A stretch of DNA of 64,000 nucleotides, taken from positions 62,001 to 126,000 of the forward strand of contig NZ_AVCS01000028.1 of NCBI RefSeq assembly GCF_000498495.1. Direction: 5' to 3'. Below the pieces are notes generated by a model. The model saw only the letters and a list, made by a program, of their open reading frames with translations, was not told the DNA's origin and ran no database searches. Position 1 is the first letter of the stretch. Every line of letters starts with the position of its first letter. Source of the stretch: Flavobacterium enshiense DK69 (GTDB taxonomy: Bacteria > Bacteroidota > Bacteroidia > Flavobacteriales > Flavobacteriaceae). Below, in pieces: positions 53,128 through 60,893 of the stretch. Made by a program: the position numbers and the translations under genes.

Positions 53128-54054
53128 ATGGCCGACTATATAATTCAAACCGAATCACTCAATTTTCAATATTCGAAGTCTAAGAAAGTTTTAGAAAATA
53201 TTTCGATTAATGTTCCAAAAGGTTCCATCTATGGTTTTTTAGGCCCCAATGGTGCAGGAAAATCGACTACGATGAGGCTACTAACCGGCATCATCCCCGA
53301 ACAGGGCAGCTCGATTAAGTTATTTAACCAACCTCTTCAAAAGCAACTCCCGTTTGTCTTCTCTAAGATTGGATCATTGGTAGAATCGCCTGCGTTGTAT
53401 CTTCACCTGAGCGGTATTGATAATTTGAAGTATGTAGCCAAACTTCGCAACATTCCTGAGGAAAAAATACATGAAACGCTGGATTTGGTTGATTTAACCC
53501 GAGATGGTAAACGTTCTGCCAAACAATATTCTTTAGGAATGAAACAACGGTTGGCAATTGCCATGGCTTTATTGGATGATCCCGAATTACTGCTACTCGA
53601 CGAACCGGTGAACGGTTTAGATCCCAATGGCATAATCGATATCCGTAAATTACTCATCAAGCTCAACAAAGAAAAAGGGGTCACCATTTTTGTTTCGAGT
53701 CATTTGCTGAGCGAAATTGAAAAAATGTGTACGCATGTAGGCATCATCAATAAAGGAAAGTTGTGTTTTGAAGGAACTATGCAACAACTTTCTAAAGAAG
53801 CCCGCATGTGCAAAATTCAAATTACTGTTGACGATGCCCATAAATGGCTGCCTACTCTCGAAAACAACTATGCCAATGTAACGATGGTAACTCAGAACCA
53901 AATTACCTTAAACCTTAAAAGCAAAGAGGAAATTCCAGATTTTATCAAAGCTCTTGTTGACCTGAATATTGCCTTATATGAAGTTAAAATTTTAGACGGG
54001 CTGGAAGAATGGTTTATGACAATAACTAACGAAAAAAATGTGCATGAAAACTAA
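53128..54054 (+). CDS. ABC transporter ATP-binding protein (BcrA/lantibiotic-export type)
   Basis: 308 residues. Walker A GPNGAGKST (~38-46), Q-loop, signature LGMKQRLAIAMALL (about 135-148), Walker B LLLLDEPVNGLDPNGI and H-loop IFVSSHLLSEIEKM are all intact. The tail (EARMCKIQITVDDAHKW, ALYEVKILDGLEEWFMTIT) is that of the CcmA/BcrA-type ABC-2 export ATPases, which include lantibiotic-immunity transporters. Its 3' end overlaps the start of the next gene by 17 bases, so both are made together. Confidence 0.88.
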   Translation: MADYIIQTESLNFQYSKSKKVLENISINVPKGSIYGFLGPNGAGKSTTMRLLTGIIPEQGSSIKLFNQPLQKQLPFVFSKIGSLVESPALYLHLSGIDNLKYVAKLRNIPEEKIHETLDLVDLTRDGKRSAKQYSLGMKQRLAIAMALLDDPELLLLDEPVNGLDPNGIIDIRKLLIKLNKEKGVTIFVSSHLLSEIEKMCTHVGIINKGKLCFEGTMQQLSKEARMCKIQITVDDAHKWLPTLENNYANVTMVTQNQITLNLKSKEEIPDFIKALVDLNIALYEVKILDGLEEWFMTITNEKNVHEN

Positions 54055-56263
54055 TATATCAAACTTTATTACCGTACTGAAAGCCGAAAACATCAAAAGA
54101 AGAGGCACCATGTTGTATTGGAACAGCGCTATTCTTGGGATTATTTCGCCTTTAATGTTTTTTAGCATCTTAATTAGTATTCCAAACGAAGAAATAAAAT
54201 CGGAACTACCGTTTAATTACTATTTGAGATTTATTGAAGACACGTTACAACCTTTTACCTATTTCTTTTTCCCGCTGCTCATCATCATTACGGCGAGCAG
54301 GATAACACAATTAGATCATAAAACCGGAGGCTGGCAATTGATGGAAACCCAACCTGCGTATAAGTTCTCTATTTATTTCTCAAAATTCATCACCCTCCTT
54401 ACTGCCAATGCAATTTCGATTGTTTCTTTTATTACTGTTGGATTACTGTCGGCCTGGGTACTCCATTTCTTTATTGATGTTCCTAAAATGGCCATCTTGG
54501 AATTTCCTCTGATGGAAATATTTCACACGACTACAAGGTTGTTTGTGGCATCGCTGCTCATTACAGTGTTACAGTTTACAATTTCTGTTTTAATTCCGAG
54601 TTTTATCTGGTCCATCCTGATAGGATTTTTTGGATTATTGTTAACGCTGTTCCTAAAGCCTTTCAATTTGGTTCCGGTTTGGTACCCTTATGAAATTCTT
54701 TCAAAAATTGCATCCAAACATGAAGGCAGCGATTTGGGCTACTGGTTTACGTTTACCGAATATATCAGTCTGACCATCAGTACTATTTTGCTTTACATCG
54801 GATTCAGGTGGTACCAGCACAAAACCTTCAAGTTGGCTTTTGCAAAAATACCACAAGCGACCGGCTTAGCCATATTGTCGATCTTTGGTGGATTAACCTG
54901 CTGGCTTTTATGCTCGAATCAGATGGCTGATCATGACAAAACAGTATTTTGTGGTAAGATTGAAAGCAAGGATAAATTCAAAAACATCTACCTGAAAGAC
55001 CTTATAATCCAAGATACCATTGCCATTATTCCAATCAAAAACAATGAATTCCATTATATTTTTAAAGACAAAATAATTGCCGACAACTATCAGTTTATTT
55101 TGGACGGGAAATACGACGGAAACGTATTCTTCGGGCAGAAAGACAGTATTTATCTGGATGGAAAAATTGCAGGTCCGAAATCCGAATTTAAATTAAAAGG
55201 GACGCGATTAGCCGAAAATCAAATGGATTCCGATCCTAAATCGGATTGGAGTGTTGTTACTTACTATTTACAGGAAAACGTCAACTTGGACAAGCCCCAG
55301 ATTATTATTGATGCTCTATATAAAGAATGGAAGAAAGCAATGGAAGCGTCCAATACATTTAAAACTGTTGACAATTACATTCCGAAAAACGATTATACGG
55401 AAAGAACCCAGAAATTGATCACCACAAACTACCTGAATTTGTGGAATGACTTTTTGAAAAGAAGAGCAGCGTTATACCCCAACGAAAAAACCACAGGGGG
55501 TAAATCTATTGAAGAAATACAGAATAAATTGTCTTTGACCGATGAAAGTTTATTAAGCAGTCAGAATTATTTTGACTATGTGAAAGATCAGTTAATTACC
55601 AAAGACAATAGTGATATAGACGAGAACACCAAAGCCATTACGGCGATTTCGAAACTCAAAAATGGATCGTTTAAAGATAAAATGCTGTTTTGGCAGATCA
55701 GAAAAGTTATTGAGGAGGCTTCCACCAGCACAGAAAGAAACCAATTTGTTTCCCAGTACAATCCGTTAATCACCAATACTGATTATCAAAGAAAAATCAA
55801 CAACCTTAACAGAATTGCCGAAAGTTTAGGAAAAGGTAAAATTGCACCTTCATTTGAAGCTACCGCGCTTGATGGTAAAAAAGTTTCACTTGCCGGATTA
55901 AGAGGGAAATATGTTCTTATAGATGTTTGGTCCACCTGGTGTGGCCCTTGCAGACAGCAATCTCCTTTCTTCGAGAAATTTGCTTTGAAATACAAAAAGG
56001 AAAATATTCAGTTTGTGGCACTCAGTAGCGATGAAAACGTAAAAGAATGGTACATCAGTGCAAAGAATAAATCAAAAACGGTATTGCAATGGCATATTGA
56101 TAATTCCAAACAATTCGGCAGTAATTATGATGTAGTATCCATCCCGAGGTTTATACTTATTGACCCGAATGGCAACTTTGTCAATGCAAAATTGCCGTTT
56201 CCAAACAATAATTCCTTCGAAATGATACTGCGAAAAGCATTGCATTTACCGGATGAAGAATAA
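54038..56263 (+). CDS. ABC-2 permease fused to a DUF4369-like and TlpA-type thioredoxin domain
   Basis: 741 residues in one open frame (the start could also be the Met at 54044). The first ~265 residues form an ABC-2 membrane unit with six TM segments (e.g. LYWNSAILGIISPLMFFSILI, YFFFPLLIIITASRI, TANAISIVSFITVGLLSAWVL). A last TM (~274-292, GLAILSIFGGLTCWLLC) takes the place of a signal anchor. Then a periplasmic DUF4369-like beta domain (~300-400), a helical spacer, and a TlpA/redoxin domain (~600-741: GKIAPSFEATALDGKKVSLAGLRGKYVLIDVWSTWCGPCRQQ) whose CGPC cysteines are Cys635 and Cys638. In other Bacteroidota the last part is a separate TlpA protein. It works with the ATPase encoded just upstream. 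A fused exporter/thiol oxidoreductase is unusual. Confidence 0.85.
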   Translation: MCMKTNISNFITVLKAENIKRRGTMLYWNSAILGIISPLMFFSILISIPNEEIKSELPFNYYLRFIEDTLQPFTYFFFPLLIIITASRITQLDHKTGGWQLMETQPAYKFSIYFSKFITLLTANAISIVSFITVGLLSAWVLHFFIDVPKMAILEFPLMEIFHTTTRLFVASLLITVLQFTISVLIPSFIWSILIGFFGLLLTLFLKPFNLVPVWYPYEILSKIASKHEGSDLGYWFTFTEYISLTISTILLYIGFRWYQHKTFKLAFAKIPQATGLAILSIFGGLTCWLLCSNQMADHDKTVFCGKIESKDKFKNIYLKDLIIQDTIAIIPIKNNEFHYIFKDKIIADNYQFILDGKYDGNVFFGQKDSIYLDGKIAGPKSEFKLKGTRLAENQMDSDPKSDWSVVTYYLQENVNLDKPQIIIDALYKEWKKAMEASNTFKTVDNYIPKNDYTERTQKLITTNYLNLWNDFLKRRAALYPNEKTTGGKSIEEIQNKLSLTDESLLSSQNYFDYVKDQLITKDNSDIDENTKAITAISKLKNGSFKDKMLFWQIRKVIEEASTSTERNQFVSQYNPLITNTDYQRKINNLNRIAESLGKGKIAPSFEATALDGKKVSLAGLRGKYVLIDVWSTWCGPCRQQSPFFEKFALKYKKENIQFVALSSDENVKEWYISAKNKSKTVLQWHIDNSKQFGSNYDVVSIPRFILIDPNGNFVNAKLPFPNNNSFEMILRKALHLPDEE

Positions 56264-56292
56264 TTCAGAATTTCAAAAATAAGTTCTAAATA

Positions 56293-56323
56293 AACGCATT
56301 CTAAAGAAAGGATGCGTTTTTTG
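56293..56323 (+). terminator. Terminator of the ABC-TlpA module
   Basis: AACGCATTCT and GGATGCGTTTTTT form the stem; it lies about 30 bases after the stop. Confidence 0.75.
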
Positions 56324-56330
56324 GTTTAAA

Positions 56331-56482
56331 TAGTTTTTCCCACACCATGAGCTCCAAAACCGAAATGGAGAACATTTCCCGATTGGGGACATTCGGTAAA
56401 CCGGTTCTTCATGGGAAGCTGTGGTATCATTGCATTAGCCTGTTTTCTTTGGCTGCAAAAAATATTAAATGAGGAAAACTGA
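56331..56482 (+). pseudogene. Frameshifted second copy of the MFS 3' end
   Basis: From CACACCATGAGCTCCAAAAC onward it matches the MFS gene at 52881-53021 closely. One extra base (GATTGGGGACATTC against GATTTGGATATTC) shifts the frame; after it the frame reads SVNRFFMGSCGIIALACFLWLQKILNEEN and stops, the expected C-terminus with a different last few residues. No start region exists, so it is a remnant bracketing the ABC module. Confidence 0.75.
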
Positions 56483-56569
56483 TTTTTTTGTTGAATAACA
56501 GAATATTGCTTTTTTTCTGTAGGAAAACTGTACCTTAGAGGTTAAATTTATTTAACTATCAGTTTTTAT

Positions 56570-58180
56570 ATGCGTAAGGCGCTGTTATTCCTTCTCTTAA
56601 TAAGTCAATTTACCTTCTCACAAAGCGACGTCAGTAAACTGGTCGACAGTTTAACGATGAACCTTTCCGATAAGGAAAAAGCAAATATTGCCCTAAAAAT
56701 TGCCGCCGAGCTAAAAAGTTCCGACTGGAAAAGATCTTTGCATTATATTGAATTTTCTGAAAAGCTTGCAAAAAAAATAGACTCGGATCAAGTTACTGCC
56801 GATATCAACATCAAAATTGGAGACATCTACAACGAGAAAGATGCATTTGACATTGCTTTAACTTATTATCTGAAAGCCTATGAATACAACAGGGAAAATA
56901 ATGTTGATGAAAGAAAATACCATCTGGAAAATTCCCTGGCCATCATTTATGCCCGATTAAACAATAAAGATAAAGCACTACATTATTTCAATAATCTGCT
57001 TAAATACCATCGAAAAAAAAAGAACACCACTTTTACAGCTAAAGCCCTTAATAATATAGGTACGTTGTACATGAGCAATGACATACTGGACAGCGCCATG
57101 GTTAATTTTAAGGAATCCCTAGTGCTAAGCAAAAAAATCCACGATGAAAAATTAAACAGCATATTATACAACAATCTCGGAATTTGTTATACTCGCTTAA
57201 ATAATTTCGAGGAAGCCAAAAGTTACTTCGACAAATCCATTGCAATCGCCGAAAAAAATGCAACTGACAAAAATAAAGCCTGGATATACAATTCCATTTC
57301 TAAGATGTATTTGTTGAAAAAACAACCTGCTCCGGCCCTTTCTTATGCCCAAAAAGCCTCATCATTACTGGAAAATGAAAAATATAGTTTTGAATATAAA
57401 AATGCTTTAATCAATATTTACAAATCCTACCTCTTGAAAGGCGATTATAAAAATGCAGCCACGTATTTTGAAACGTATGATCAGATAAGGGACAGTCTGA
57501 ATATTGAAAGCAAAGCCATGAATGTTGAAAAACTGAAACTGGAACAGGAGCATAAAGAAAATGAAGAGCTACGGCTATTAAAAGAGAGCAAAGAGAATTT
57601 CAAATACTATATAATAGGATTGAGCCTCATCATGGTGATGATGATACTCTTTATTTTATTGATAAAATACAGAAACAGGCTCACAAATGCTCAATTGGAA
57701 AAAGATTTATTCGAGGCAAAAAAGAACGAGTTGGATGCCAATCTGGAACTAAAGAATAAAGAACTGATAACCAATTCCATGATGGAAATTCAGCGTGCGG
57801 AAATCATTGAACAAATCATAGATGATTTAAGAGAGCTGAAATTACAGTCCCAAAAAAAGGAAACATTGCAAACCATTGACACTATTATTAAACAATTGGG
57901 CAAAAGGGACAATAACAGCCTTTGGGAAGAATTCGAACTGCATTACGGACATGTCAACGAATCATTTTACAACATCCTCAATGAGAAACATCCGGAATTG
58001 ACATATCGCGATAAGAGACTCTGTGCGTTATTAAAACTGAACTTAACTACTAAAGAGATTGCTCAGATTACCGGCCAATCGATAAAATCGCTTGAAAATG
58101 CCAGAACAAGACTCAGAAAAAAATTAAATTTAACCAATACAAACCTCGATTTGGTTACCTATTTAGTTAATTTAAATTAA
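56570..58180 (+). CDS. TPR-repeat membrane regulator with C-terminal LuxR-like HTH
   Basis: 536 residues. Signal or membrane segment MRKALLFLLLISQFTFSQS. About six TPR units follow (A-x-x-Y-x-x-A patterns such as DIALTYYLKAYEYNRENN, AKALNNIGTLYMSND, LYNNLGICYTRLNNFEEAKSYFDKSIAIAE). A TM at ~345-365 (YIIGLSLIMVMMILFILLI) precedes a cytoplasmic coiled coil and an HTH of the LuxR type (LTYRDKRLCALLKLNLTTKEIAQITGQSIKSLENARTRLRKKL). This architecture is common in Flavobacteriaceae and transmits a periplasmic TPR signal to DNA. The downstream T9SS protein may be a target, but that is inference. Confidence 0.82.
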   Translation: MRKALLFLLLISQFTFSQSDVSKLVDSLTMNLSDKEKANIALKIAAELKSSDWKRSLHYIEFSEKLAKKIDSDQVTADINIKIGDIYNEKDAFDIALTYYLKAYEYNRENNVDERKYHLENSLAIIYARLNNKDKALHYFNNLLKYHRKKKNTTFTAKALNNIGTLYMSNDILDSAMVNFKESLVLSKKIHDEKLNSILYNNLGICYTRLNNFEEAKSYFDKSIAIAEKNATDKNKAWIYNSISKMYLLKKQPAPALSYAQKASSLLENEKYSFEYKNALINIYKSYLLKGDYKNAATYFETYDQIRDSLNIESKAMNVEKLKLEQEHKENEELRLLKESKENFKYYIIGLSLIMVMMILFILLIKYRNRLTNAQLEKDLFEAKKNELDANLELKNKELITNSMMEIQRAEIIEQIIDDLRELKLQSQKKETLQTIDTIIKQLGKRDNNSLWEEFELHYGHVNESFYNILNEKHPELTYRDKRLCALLKLNLTTKEIAQITGQSIKSLENARTRLRKKLNLTNTNLDLVTYLVNLN

Positions 58181-58445
58181 AAATTCCACAAAGAATCCAC
58201 CACTCTTCACTCAAAATAACAATTCAAAACAAATTAAAAAAGCCCTTTAAAATCAACAGCTTACAAAAAAATGAGTGGTAAATAAGGGTAGAAAAAAACA
58301 GCATGAGTAGTTTATAGAGACTTCAAAAATAGTATCGGTCATATTGATTAAATAATTTTGGACTATCAAAAAATTCAGGAAAGCCCTGGATCGTAATCTA
58401 AAAAACTATGACGATTATATTTTTCAAACTTAAACTGTTAATGCT

Positions 58446-60110
58446 ATGAAAAAAATTACTTTTCTTTTACTTTTTTTAGTTTCCTTTCTGTCGGCAAATG
58501 CGCAATGGACAACGGATACAACTGTTAACACATTGGTTGCCAATGTAGTCAATAACGCTCAGGAAGTTGTTAAATGCCCAAACGGAAGTACATATGTTGT
58601 ATTTTGGAAATCAGTGGCTTCGCCCGTCTATTTTGAATTGAGAGTCCAATTATTAAACGCCAATGGTGTACAACAATTTGGCCCGGAAGGGATACTGATC
58701 AGTAATACTATCCCTATGGGATCTTCTACCGTATTTATGAAAGTAGCGGGTGATTCAAAAAACAACCTTTATGTGGGAGTGACAGGTACATTAAATACAG
58801 CTGGACAACCTATTTTTGCCTACAAAATAAACCAAGCAGGTACAATGTTATGGGGAGCCAACGGAATAAGCGTTGGTAACGGTTACCTACCCTCAATACT
58901 TCCATTAGAGAATGACAATGGTAATGTATTAATACAATATATGGCACTTTCAGGGCCGTCTAAATTACAAAAATACTCAGAGACAGGTACTCCTATTTGG
59001 GCTGCAGCGGTAGATGTTCTCTCTGATAACCCTGCATCTCAAACAACACCGGCAAGTCTTTTTGAATTGTCAAACCAACAAGTTATGGTAGTATTCCATA
59101 AAAGGATATCGGCAAGTACCGCAACCAACCTTTTTGCTCAAAAATATAATACCAGCAATGGAACTGCCCAATGGGCGACACCTGTTCAATTAGCAAACAA
59201 AGGGACAAATTATAACAATATGACTTATCGTGGTGCTCAGGATGGTGATGTGGTTTTTTACGGTTATTCAGGATATACAGGAACACGACAAGATGGTTTT
59301 GTGCAACGAATCAACCCGGACGGTACTTTACCTTGGGGCGTTAACGGTGTTGATTTTGATACCAACGCAACGCTATATGAAACGGATACCAGAATTGCCT
59401 TTTCCCCAGGTTCGCAATATGTTTGGGCTATATCCAACTATACTCCTTCTACTCAAGACATTAGAGGTGAATACGTGCAAAAATTTGATAAGACTACAGG
59501 AGCCAGATTATTAACAGATAATGCCAAACAGGTTTTTCCTATTGATGCCAATCGAAAAGTACATGCCAGCAGTTTAGAGTTAATTAATGATGCCCCGTTT
59601 TTCTTAATTACTGAAGGCTTTAACAATGGATCTTTACCAGTACCAATTAAAGCAGTTCTTTTGAAGTCTAATGGAGATTTTGCATGGCAGGAACAATCCC
59701 TTCCTGTAGCTACATTCAGTGCTCCTAAAGGACAAATAACTTTAACAAAACCAGTTAACAATAGTGAAGCTGTTGTGGTTTTCAATGAACCTAAAGCTGC
59801 AGATCAGAATAAAATTTATGCTCAGAAATTTGTATTGCCAACAACATTAGGAGTTAACGATTTTGAAACTGCGGAAAATGCTGTGATGTTATATCCAAAT
59901 CCTGCCAACAGTTTCTTTAGCATTAAAGCAACTTCAATGATCAAATCTATTGCGGTATATAATACTTTAGGTCAAAAAGTATTTAGCAATGACACTGTAG
60001 ATTCATTGGAATTAAACATACCAAGTCAGAACTGGGCAAAAGGTTTTTATACAATCAATATTGAAACTACCGACAACAAAACCTTGTCTAAAAAACTAAT
60101 TAAAGAATAA
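58446..60110 (+). CDS. T9SS type A sorting domain-containing surface protein
   Basis: 554 residues. The signal peptide is MKKITFLLLFLVSFLSANAQ. The body is a beta-propeller-like repeat of strands with WG/WA motifs (TMLWGANGISVGNG, GTPIWAAAVDVLSD, WATPVQLANKG, LPWGVNGVDFDTN). The C-terminal ~75 residues are a type IX secretion sorting domain: ENAVMLYPNPANSFFSIKA, IKSIAVYNTLGQKVFSND, ending GFYTINIETTDNKTLSKKLIKE. The protein is exported by T9SS and held on or released from the cell surface. Function of the propeller is unknown. Confidence 0.88.
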   Translation: MKKITFLLLFLVSFLSANAQWTTDTTVNTLVANVVNNAQEVVKCPNGSTYVVFWKSVASPVYFELRVQLLNANGVQQFGPEGILISNTIPMGSSTVFMKVAGDSKNNLYVGVTGTLNTAGQPIFAYKINQAGTMLWGANGISVGNGYLPSILPLENDNGNVLIQYMALSGPSKLQKYSETGTPIWAAAVDVLSDNPASQTTPASLFELSNQQVMVVFHKRISASTATNLFAQKYNTSNGTAQWATPVQLANKGTNYNNMTYRGAQDGDVVFYGYSGYTGTRQDGFVQRINPDGTLPWGVNGVDFDTNATLYETDTRIAFSPGSQYVWAISNYTPSTQDIRGEYVQKFDKTTGARLLTDNAKQVFPIDANRKVHASSLELINDAPFFLITEGFNNGSLPVPIKAVLLKSNGDFAWQEQSLPVATFSAPKGQITLTKPVNNSEAVVVFNEPKAADQNKIYAQKFVLPTTLGVNDFETAENAVMLYPNPANSFFSIKATSMIKSIAVYNTLGQKVFSNDTVDSLELNIPSQNWAKGFYTINIETTDNKTLSKKLIKE

Positions 60111-60274
60111 CCACCACCTAACTATAACTTAATTATCACTTTTTTTGGTAGGCCTGCCAAATAAGCCCTACCGCAGAAATCCCGATTCGTCGGGGTTTTT
60201 TCATTGAATATCAGTACCTTATACAAAATATTAAATGCAGGCACAAAAAAGCATCTGTTAATAAAACTATAAAA
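60111..60274. other. Intergenic region with the T9SS gene terminator
   Basis: It contains GGTAGG...CCTACC and the terminator at 60178-60201. The rest of the gap up to 60528 is covered by the operator and leader entries. Confidence 0.45.
60178..60201 (+). terminator. Terminator of the T9SS protein gene
   Basis: AATCCCGA-TTCG-TCGGGGTT with a stable TTCG loop and a T tract. Confidence 0.75.
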
Positions 60275-60324
60275 TTAGTTACTCAACTAAAAAAATAGTT
60301 GCGCAACTAAAAATATAGTTGTAC
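60275..60324 (+). promoter_or_regulatory. Three phased TAGTT operator repeats upstream of the BlaI-type gene
   Basis: TAGTT occurs at 60276, 60296 and 60316, exactly 20 bases apart. The first lies in TTAGTTACTCAACTAA, the second in a perfect palindrome TAGTTGCGCAACTA (60296-60309), and the third is a half-site TAGTTGTAC. The spacing of two helical turns places all three on one face of the DNA, as expected for a dimeric repressor bound cooperatively. Confidence 0.65.
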
Positions 60325-60359
60325 GTTTGTTATGTGCTTGAGAGTTAGTAAGCACATTT

Positions 60360-60416
60360 GCGTTAGATTTGATATTAAGAGGAGGACAGCCGGTGGCTGT
60401 CAAATAAAATCTACGC
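60360..60416 (+). other. Structured 5' leader hairpin of the BlaI-type gene
   Basis: The outer stem is GCGTTAGATTT (60360-60370) with AAATCTACGC (60407-60416). The inner hairpin is GACAGCC-GGT-GGCTGTC (60385-60401). The sequence ATTTGCGTTAG is repeated at 60422-60432, so the right-hand partner could alternatively pair elsewhere. Confidence 0.5.
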
Positions 60417-60425
60417 AGCTAATTT

Positions 60426-60510
60426 GCGTTAGGGATAGAGGCGATATCCTTTTGTGAAACATAGTGGAACAAAAGATAAAGCCGAAAGCCCGACCCTTGT
60501 GGGAACGCCC
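60426..60510 (+). ncRNA. Structured RNA element, copy 2 (flavo-1-like, unverified)
   Basis: It begins GCGTTAGGGATAGAGGCGATATCC, split as GCGTTAGGGATAG and AGGCGATATCC, and ends AGCCCGACCCTTGTGGGAACGCCC, i.e. AGCCCGACCCTTG and TGGGAACGCCC. The closing stem is GCGTT/AACGC, the second hairpin GGATA/TATCC, the third CTTTTGT/ACAAAAG. It lies 18 bases before the BlaI-type ATG and could be a leader or independent RNA. Confidence 0.5.
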
Positions 60511-60528
60511 ATTTAAAAAACATCAATC

Positions 60529-60888
60529 ATGCAAAAGTTAACAAACAAAGAAGAAGAAGTAATGCACATTTTATGGAAGCTGGAAAAAGCTTTCGTGAAA
60601 GAAGTCTTGGCTGAAATTACGGAAGATCAGCCGCATTACAACACCTTGTCTACGATAATCCGTAATCTGGAAGAGAAAGGTTATGTTTCGCACAATGCCT
60701 TTGGAAACACGCACCAGTACTTCCCTATCGTAACAAAAGAAGACTACCGCAAAGGTTTTATGAACACTGCTATTGAAAATTATTTCAATAACTCCTATAA
60801 AAGTATGGTTTCCTTTTTCGCCAAAGAAGAGAAAATCAGTGCGAAAGAATTACGCGAAATTTTAGAAATGATCGAACAGAAAAAATAA
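60529..60888 (+). CDS. BlaI/MecI/CopY-family transcriptional repressor
   Basis: 119 residues. The winged-helix DNA-binding domain covers ~1-70: MQKLTNKEEEVMHILWKLEKAFVKEVLAEI and HYNTLSTIIRNLEEKGYVSHNAFGNTHQYFPIV, a strong Penicillinase_R match. The C-terminal helical dimerisation arm carries the protease-sensitive region FFAKEEKISAKELREILEMIEQ. It represses its own operon through the phased TAGTT sites upstream. The partner protease-sensor gene follows after five bases. Confidence 0.9.
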   Translation: MQKLTNKEEEVMHILWKLEKAFVKEVLAEITEDQPHYNTLSTIIRNLEEKGYVSHNAFGNTHQYFPIVTKEDYRKGFMNTAIENYFNNSYKSMVSFFAKEEKISAKELREILEMIEQKK

Positions 60889-60893
60889 AGCCT

